Positions 55,219-64,000 of a DNA stretch of 64,000 bases are shown here, piece after piece. This stretch comes from Beverwykella pulmonaria (taxonomy: Eukaryota; Ascomycota; Dothideomycetes; Pleosporales; Melanommataceae), in the NCBI GenBank assembly GCA_001599595.1, contig BCHH01000014.1, positions 646,355 to 710,354 on the forward strand. The letters are read 5' to 3'. Numbering within the stretch: the stretch's first letter is position 1; each line of letters starts with the position of its first letter. The notes under the pieces were generated by a model. The model had not been told where the DNA came from. It saw only the letters and a program-made list of their open reading frames with translations, and did no database searches. Position numbers and translations under genes: made by a program.

Positions 55219-56227
55219 ATGCGCGACCCGCTCCCGGCCCCAGCACTCTTCATCGACCTCGCCAGGCCTCTGGCCGAGAAGCTCTCGCTGACCACCCTAC
55301 CCCAGCACGCGCACGAAATTGCTCTCGGCTTCTTCGCTTACCACTTCGTCCTCTACTATCTCTCGCCGACGCTATCGCGACTCATCGTCCCAGATGCCTA
55401 CCGCGGCTTCAACAAGCGCACGCGCCTCAACTGGGACATCCACTGGGTGTCCATGGTGCAGGCGCTGTTCATAAACAGCGCGGCGATATACGTGATTCTG
55501 AACGACTCCCAGCGGAAAGAGATGGACTGGAAAGGGCGGCTGTGGGGCTATACGCCCGCCAGCGGCATGGTGCAGGGCTTCGCAGCGGGGTACTTCCTCT
55601 GGGATCTACAGGTCTCGTCGCAGTATCTTGCCGTCTGTGGGCCGAGTGCTCTGCTGCATGCCATTGGCGCGCTCGCTGTGACGTGCATAGGATTTGTGAG
55701 TTTGTACGCAAGATGGATGCTGGAGATGGTGCTGACTGACCTGGAAATAGAGACCTTTTGGGAATTACTACGGTCTCTCCTTCGTCCTCTACGAGCTCTC
55801 GACCCCATTCCTGAATATCCACTGGTTCTGTGATAAACTGGGCATGACGGGGTCTAAGCTACAGCTGTACAACGGCATCGCGCTGCTCGTCTCGTTCTTT
55901 CTATGTCGGATTGTATGGGGCACATATCAGTCATGTCTGATCTACTCCGACATATACACTGCATTGACAACCTCCTCAGCGGATCTTATGGGTTTCCTAG
56001 ACGAGGGGAAGTGCACAGCAAACGCCAGCAGGGCACGTCCTGCGAGTTCTGCCAGCTGTGAGCTCGAGGAGCTGCCTATGTGGTTGGTGACTGTGTATTT
56101 GGTTGGGAATACTGCGTTAAGCCTGTTGAATATCTTTTGGTTCTCGCTGATGGTGAAGGCGGTTACGAAGAGGTTTGTGTCTAAGCCAGAGGGGAAGAGG
56201 AATGGAGAGGCGAAGAAGAGCCGGTAG
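55219..56227 (+). CDS. TLC-domain membrane protein
   Basis: Exons 55219-55695 and 55751-56227; 317 aa. About six to seven transmembrane helices form a TRAM/LAG1/CLN8 domain. Landmarks are HEIALGFFAYHFVLYYLSP, NWDIHWVSMVQALFINSAAI, GYFLWDLQVSSQYL, and LYELSTPFLNIHWF, the conserved late helix of TMEM56/TLCD-type proteins. LAG1 ceramide synthases carry a double-His motif that is not evident here, so a lipid-sensing or trafficking role is more likely than ceramide synthesis. The tail is basic (KPEGKRNGEAKKSR). Confidence 0.9.
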
Positions 56228-56814
56228 ACAAAGTACATAGGAAGAGTGAAAAAAGTAGAAGGCTTAAATGGTTGGTCTTCCATGCCTAATTGTAAGTTTT
56301 TGCCCCAATCTTTCTGTGTACAAAGGGCTAACTTAACGAAAGTGGATAGCTTGAACTATATGCCGTCGAATGTATGTAGAGCCAATCAAGCGTAATATGT
56401 GCATATCGACATACATGACCCACCCCTCTGCTATAACACTATAAGGAGTGCGCGAATACTCCCGCGTGCTCTCCCTGGTTAGGAAGTCCTTCTACCATCA
56501 TGGTTAACTACGTCTAGATGAGCAAAATCTACATTCGATCTCGGGTGTTTATAACCATGAATCAATTCAGGTCGTAACGAATGATGAATTGTGTGATGGG
56601 GTGAAGACGACCATGTCATATTCTTGCTAGATATTGAATATGCAACCCCCACTTTAGCTTGCACATGTTCTGAAGAAGCTAAACTCCCGGACTAAGCCAT
56701 TTTGATACTTAAATCAGTTGAGGCAGCTCTTGGGAATCAAAATGCAGAGGAAATATCAAAACTCTGCCCCTTTCCCCAATTACAAGTACCGCTAGCCCCG
56801 ATCGTTGACCTCAG
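56228..56814. other. Convergent intergenic region
   Basis: 3' flanks of the TLC and leo1 genes. No feature seen. Confidence 0.5.
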
Positions 56815-58293
56815 CTACTCGTCTTCATCATCATCCTCAACGACCCTCCTCCGCTTCGTCCGGTTAACAACAACCTCATCATCGTCATCATCATCATCAT
56901 CGTCATCACCACCACCACCACCATCGCCACCACGACTGCCCCTATTCCGCTTCGGGCTCTGCGTCTCGCGACTCCGTCTCGGCGGCGAGTCCAAAATCTC
57001 CTCCTCGTTGCTGTCCTCGCCATACTCCAGCTCTGAGTCGCTTCGAACAATGAAGCCGTCTTCCTCGTCGTACTCGTCTTCTCGTGTCTTGCCACGGATA
57101 CCATAGTCCTCATCATCGCTCCAATCGCGTCGCAGCCCAGTCTTGGGTTTCGGCTTCCGTGCGCCGGCGCGCCTCCCACCCTCGCCGTCCTCGAGGCCGC
57201 CGACACTGAGTCCGTAGCCAGTGGAGCGTGCGCCGGAGCGGCCGAGGGTTCTGCTGGCTCGTTCGCGCTCACGCTGGTCGTTCTTTTCTCGTGCCTTGAG
57301 CTGTCTCTGCTTCTCTTTGAATTGTGCTTCTTCCCTGGCGCGTTGGAGCTCGGGGTCTTCGTCGACCCGGATGAAAGATATGGCATGTTCTCCATCATCG
57401 CGGCCCCGTTTCGCCGCCGCTTGGAGGTCAGCTTGCAGCTTTTCAAGAGCGGCGTCTTTTGAGGATGCGGTTGGCACGATGGCGAGGCTGGTGGTGAATT
57501 TATTGGTTATGCGCATGACGTTTGCTTCTTCGTACGGCGCTACGAGATAAGTGTAGCTCTCCTTGAACTGGCCTCCTCGGTTCGCCATGTGTGTGGTTGG
57601 GGTGGGTTTCTTGGGTTTGGCCTGCGGCGGGGCGAGCACGCCTGCGTTGATCTCGTACTGGTTGAGAGGCTCGGAGGCGAACTGGAGGGTCAGGGAGCCG
57701 TCTGACCAGCGCAGGATGCGGGCGTTGGATTGTAGTTGGGCAGGGTTCGTGGGAGAACGGCGCCAGCGGACTGTGGTCATGGCTGTGTTGAAGGCGGAGA
57801 AGTGCTCCGAGGCATTGCCTTTGCTGTGGTGGTCTGTCGTCGGGCGCTGGAACGTCTTTGGGTTCCAGGCTGTCGGCTCCAGGGCAAGAAAGCGCGGGAC
57901 CTTGAGGAGGTAGAGCTCGCCGTCGCTGGGCTCGGGTATGGCATGTCTGGCGATGTCGGCGTCCATGAAGTTGAACGTCTGCTGCTCCTGCTCCTCATCC
58001 TGCTGGGTCTCTGCGGCGCGATCTAACCGGCCCTCGTCATCGCCAGAGTCCAGGTCCTCGTCGTCGAGCTTGCGCAGGCTGCGACAGCTATGTTAGCTCG
58101 GCCCCGTTCAGGATTCTTTGAGAGCAACTCACACTGGTTGCTCATCCTCCTCGTCGCCACCTCCGTCGCCGAAAAGATCATCGTCGTCCTCGTCTAGCCC
58201 GTTCTCTTCTACTGTGTCGCGCGGCGTGCCTTCCTCTTCGCTGTCTATGGGGCCCACCTTGCCGGTGATCTCGTGTTCATCGTCGGACGCCAT
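56815..58293 (-). CDS. leo1: Paf1 complex subunit Leo1
   Basis: Exons (minus) 58293-58133 and 58078-56815; 474 aa. The acidic N-terminus (MASDDEHEITGKVGPIDSEE) leads into the Leo1 core: ARHAIPEPSDGELYLLKVPR, ILRWSDGSLTLQF and ESYTYLVAPYEEANVMRITN. The C-terminus is acidic and basic by turns, with a GATGATGAC-type run coding for ten aspartates. Leo1 is part of the Paf1 complex that accompanies RNA polymerase II in the nucleus and supports histone modification. The 54-nt intron donor overlaps a TGA (GT|GTGAGT); without splicing the first exon would end there. Confidence 0.95.
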
Positions 58294-58765
58294 GGTGATG
58301 GTTGCGCGTTGGTGTACCGGGCCCGTAGACGCGCAATTGGGGTTCCTGTAATGGCGGAATGTTGTTGTAGGGGTATAGCGATGGAAGAGAGAAAGTGCGA
58401 CCGAGCGAGAACACAGACGGTAGATGCGCGGGCAGGGCAGGCGCGCGATGAGCTCGTGAAGCTGGTGAAGCCTTTCGCTGGTGAATAAAGTTCCCAGCAC
58501 AATGGACATGGCGCGCCCAGTCCGGCCTAGCTCGGCCCGTTCGGCGAAGCCCCAGACGCCCGCCCCTTCTCGATGCAGCCGCTCCAAAAGTGCAACTTCA
58601 GAGACGCTGCACCGCTGCACACCCGCAACCACCGCTCCGACATCTCCCTCTTTCGCAGACTCGCCCGCCCGCCTACCCGAGCCAAGTGCCTCCTGCATCC
58701 TCTGTCCCGTCTGCTGCCTTCTTCCCTCCTGTACGGCACCGCTGTTCTACGGCAGGGGCCCAACC
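58294..58765. promoter_or_regulatory. Divergent promoter of leo1 and the MOB gene
   Basis: 472 bp between the two start codons, GC-rich; no individual element identified. Confidence 0.45.
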
Positions 58766-60121
58766 ATGGCGTCCTTCTTCTCCAGTGTGTGAGTGCTTGG
58801 CGAGCCACCCCCCAACTGTCCTTCCTCAGTCCCCCAGGGTTATCATGCGCCCCTCAACGCTGTTTGTTTCAAGTCCCAAGCGGCATTGCGCTGTCTCACA
58901 CTTTCTGTCATCCAAGTTGCTTGTCTGCCGTCTCCCGTCTATTTCTCCCTCCCAAGGCTGCCCTCTCTGAGCTGCGTTGCTTTTCCTAACTCGCCATATC
59001 AGACGCCAAGGATTCGGCGGCCGCTCCAATAAGGGCAACCAGCCAGGCAAAGGCAACGGCCAGGGCACACCATCGCCAACGGCGCCCTACGCACCGTCTC
59101 CAACTTCTTCGCAGCCTCCGAGTGTCCCTCCTATGCCCCATTCCCCCGCCCCGTCCTCCGCCATGTCGTTCGAAAGCCAAGCTGGCCCGGATGGCGCCCA
59201 GCAATCTCGCAGACCGCCCTTCTTCTTCCGGGAGGAGTACTCCGGCCTCATTGCCAGGGGCAACTTCATGACGCTGGCTGCGAAGCCGAAGCTCGTCGAG
59301 GAGGGCGAGTGGCTCGCACATCAAGGTGTGTTGACCCCTGCCCCCTATAGGCTGACCCGTGCTAAAACATGTGACCAGTTGTCGAGCAGTACCGCATATT
59401 GGAACTAATGATCGATATCATCAAGGTCATAGACGACAAGACCGGCCGACCCATCTGCAATCCCGAAGTCTGTCCAACCATGTCAGCCAGTGGGTAAGTA
59501 TCGTTCTGTTACGGAGACTATGTCAACACATACCAACCGTTTCACAGTCACACCTACACCTGGCTTGATAACAACAAGAAGCCCATCAAAATCCCCGCCA
59601 TTCAGTACATCAACCTGGTGCAGAAATGGATCATTGGCAAGATAAACGACCCCACCATTTTCCCCACAGACACCTCCTCCTTCTCATCGTCAACCTACGC
59701 CTCAGGCTCCCTGACGCCAATGGGGGCTCCGCAGCCCCTTGGCCCCACAAATCTTAACTCTCCCCTCTCCCAGCTCGCCGGCCGGGACTGGCTCGGCAAA
59801 CAATCTGGCTTCCCCGAGACATTCGAATCCGACATTAAGAGCATCTACCGCCAAATGATGCGGTGCTATGCACACATCTACCACGGCCACTGGCTAGAGC
59901 CTTTCTGGCATGTGAAGGCGTGCAGAGAGCTAAACACGTGCTTCATCCATTTCATCAACGTTGGTAAGCTATTTGGGCTGCTTGGAGACAAGGAAATCGA
60001 GCCCATGCAGCCCCTGATTGATATCTGGCTAGCGAATGGCATGCTGCCGGCACCACAGCAGCAGCTACAACAGAAGGAAAATGTGCCGAGCAGTGGTTCT
60101 CAGCAAGGTATAGCTTCTTAA
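58766..60121 (+). CDS. MOB-family kinase activator (Mob2-like)
   Basis: Exons 58766-58788, 59003-59325, 59379-59493, 59548-60121; 344 aa. Exon 1 codes only MASFFSSV, spliced over a 214-nt intron to RQGFGGRSNKGN. A Pro/Ser-rich linker precedes the Mob1/phocein domain: LIARGNFMTLAAKPKLVEEG, CNPEVCPTMSASGHTYTWLD with the zinc Cys pair, and the zinc-side HIYHGHWLEPF and LNTCFIHFINVGK. GNFMTLAAKPKLVEEGEW resembles Mob2 rather than Mob1. Mob2 proteins bind NDR kinases (Cbk1/COT1) that control polar growth. The domain has a roughly 50-residue Ser/Pro insert after IFPTDTSS and a Gln-rich C-terminus. Confidence 0.9.
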
Positions 60122-62036
<1,915 letters not shown>

Positions 62037-63827
62037 AAGAACAGTTCAAGAGCGGAAGGGGTGGATGGCGATGGGTGGTGGGTGGTTGTGGATGTTATTT
62101 AATTGATGTTCTGGATGGGCTGGGTTGAAGAGACAGATGAACCTGTGGCAGCGGCGCCGAAAAGCTGGGCACCGATCTGGCCAGTGCGCCACTGTGGCAC
62201 GTGACTCTATAAACGGAACGACGTTTGAGGATAATGCGGGCGCTGGGTGCGGAACTGGTGTGAGAATAATTTTTTTCACTGACGAAGGCTTCTTTAAAGG
62301 TGTTGGATGTCGCTGAAGACACGTTTTGATTCTATCGAAGGCGGAACTCGGTCTCCCACGTAGGCAACCACCTCTCACCACCACACCACCACCACTACCA
62401 CCAAACAACGGCGCGTACGTGAGAAACGCTGGTGACATTTCTAGCGCCTCAATGAGGCCATGAATCTCTCAACTTGTCATGTGTCTTCGGAGGCTGGCTC
62501 AGAAACGATGTCTCTCAAAGGCGTGGCCTTCTCCTCATTCTCTCACTTCAAATCTCATTCTCTTTAGTCAACTAACTACAGCAAAGGCCGTCATGCCAGT
62601 GCCTATGTGGCCATTCCGTAGCGCATACACCGCCACAGTGTTTGGTTAGTGGGAACTCTCCTATCTCAGGCTGCAGCAATACGCTTGAGGACAGCATGGC
62701 CTCCACTCCGTTTGAGCCGTCATCAAACCGCTGGCCCAGTTGAGAGTTCTATATTAAAACTAGGTATTACTATCTGCCCTCGATTTGGCTACCTGTCTTA
62801 AGGAAAGAATAAAAACCATGAGGCTTTGCAGGATCTCGGAATGCGTATTCTGTATCCAATCCTCAGCACGCCTACTTAGCACTGAGGCACCATCACCACT
62901 TTTGTGAGGCTACGAGTCATTGAGGCGCTGCCAAAGAATTACACTTATCATTTTGAAAAGTTCCTTCCATTAACACCATACTACAAGAGCTGTGAGATGG
63001 CGGCAAATGGAAAAGGCTATCCATGACTATGTAAATTGTTTTACATCATTGCAACAGCCCCAATGCCCCATATCAGGATTCCAAGACCAAGCCTCAGCTC
63101 CAATCATATCTTCCTCGTGTCGTCTCTTCTCTCTCTCTCTTTCTATTACCTATTTTCACATCCGAGGAGATCAGCATGGGTATATCTTGGCCGATTCTTG
63201 GGTGCAAAAGTCCTGGTGGCAAACACAGTGGGGGTATAGTAGGGCAAAGACGATCCTTTCGTCCTCTATCTGAATGTACTAACAATCTTTGTTATTGTTC
63301 TCGGACGTGGGGGCATGCAGTATAGCTCTGCGATTTTCGCTCGAGCTGCTAAACTGTCACGATGAGTAGAAGCAGTCAATCGTCTGATGGACAAATGTGT
63401 ATATAAGGAGTGTAATAGCCGTGACGAGCTGACTGCTCGCTCGATAACTAACCCAAGGTGAGCTAGCTAGAGTAGGACATATAGTAGGACTCTTGCGACA
63501 CGTGACAAAACCAGATGAACATCATACACGAAATTATGTCAGGTTTCACAATGGTGTGCACCACTTAGGCGTAAACACGGACTCGATTTAACAGATTTTG
63601 AATTCTTTGAGCTCTTAAAAAAAAGAGTCCACAGAAACCCCTCAATCCTAGAGGCGCAGCACTTATTATGTCGATCCTAGGAATATACCGGTATCAGTCT
63701 GACATATAAACTCTGAACGCCGCAGCTGAGAGACGTTTATTTCAACGTCCGTCCAACAACTGACAAGTCTGCTGTTTCCCCCAACTTAACCCAAGCCAAC
63801 CATCCGATCTCTAATCCTCGCAACACT
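62037..63827. other. Intergenic region with arf1 promoter
   Basis: The arf1 promoter and 5' UTR lie in the first few hundred bases. The remainder, including CT-rich runs near 63.13 kb, has no supported feature. Confidence 0.5.
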
Positions 63828-64000
63828 ATGACCACCCTGAAGACTGTTTTCATCACCGGTTGCTCTGATGGCGGCATCGGCTCCGCCCTTGCCCACGCAT
63901 TCCACTCTCTCAACTTCCATGTCTTCGCCTCCGCCCGGCACACCTCCAAAATGTCCTCCCTCGCGCCCCTCCCCAATGTCACCCTCGTAACCCTTGACGT
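63828..64000 (+). CDS. Short-chain dehydrogenase/reductase, 5' end
   Basis: ATG at 63828 opens an uninterrupted frame to the window edge (57 complete codons). MTTLKTVFITGCSDGGIGSA carries the TGxxxGIG nucleotide-binding motif (TGCSDGGIG) of classical SDRs, followed by FHVFASARHTSKMSSL. The pattern resembles the AYR1 type (1-acyl-dihydroxyacetone-phosphate reductase), but the catalytic YxxxK region lies beyond the window. Confidence 0.85.
   Translation, partial: MTTLKTVFITGCSDGGIGSALAHAFHSLNFHVFASARHTSKMSSLAPLPNVTLVTLD

Overview
The window is nuclear DNA of a filamentous ascomycete (Pezizomycotina; class not determined). The signs are many genes split by 46-60 nt introns with GTRNGT donors and CTAAY branch points, compact TATA promoters, and typical families (Zn2Cys6 regulators, RTA1, UstYa-like, STAND/NLR, fungal rhodopsin-like). 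No tRNA, rRNA, CRISPR or intact transposon was seen. Exon structures below were worked out by hand from splice motifs and reading-frame continuity; they are not transcript-verified.

Layout. 1-397: end of an unknown gene. 3.1-10.7 kb: an aromatic-catabolism block with a small Zn2Cys6 regulator, homogentisate dioxygenase (hmgA) divergent from fumarylacetoacetase (fahA), and a CYP504-type P450. Together they would route phenylalanine/tyrosine or phenylacetate through homogentisate to fumarate and acetoacetate; the isomerase step (maiA) is not in the window. 11.4-16.7 kb: a 1228-aa protein joining a trypsin-like protease fold to about 20 nearly identical ankyrin repeats, divergent from a membrane-anchored protein of unknown function. 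18.6-27.9 kb: a CmcJ-like oxygenase-family gene, then a 1381-aa NLR (helical N-terminus, zinc fingers, NB-ARC, TPR-like repeats) divergent from a DUF7580-type protein. The 11-28 kb stretch looks like a fungal self/non-self recognition (NLR) neighbourhood and is the most interesting part of the window.

29.8-45.4 kb is accessory territory: RTA1 membrane protein, a UPC2-like regulator with an apparent frameshift, a decayed gene copy, a large secreted esterase, a UstYa-like oxidase, a tiny secreted protein, a GNAT acetyltransferase, a rhodopsin-like membrane protein and an amino-acid permease, separated by AT-rich gene-poor DNA with short tandem repeats.

47.4-64 kb is mostly conserved housekeeping DNA: an RtcB-type RNA ligase, a GPI-anchored superoxide dismutase, the U2 snRNP factor CUS2/HTATSF1, a TLC-domain protein, the Paf1-complex subunit Leo1, a MOB kinase activator, Arf1, and the start of a short-chain dehydrogenase.
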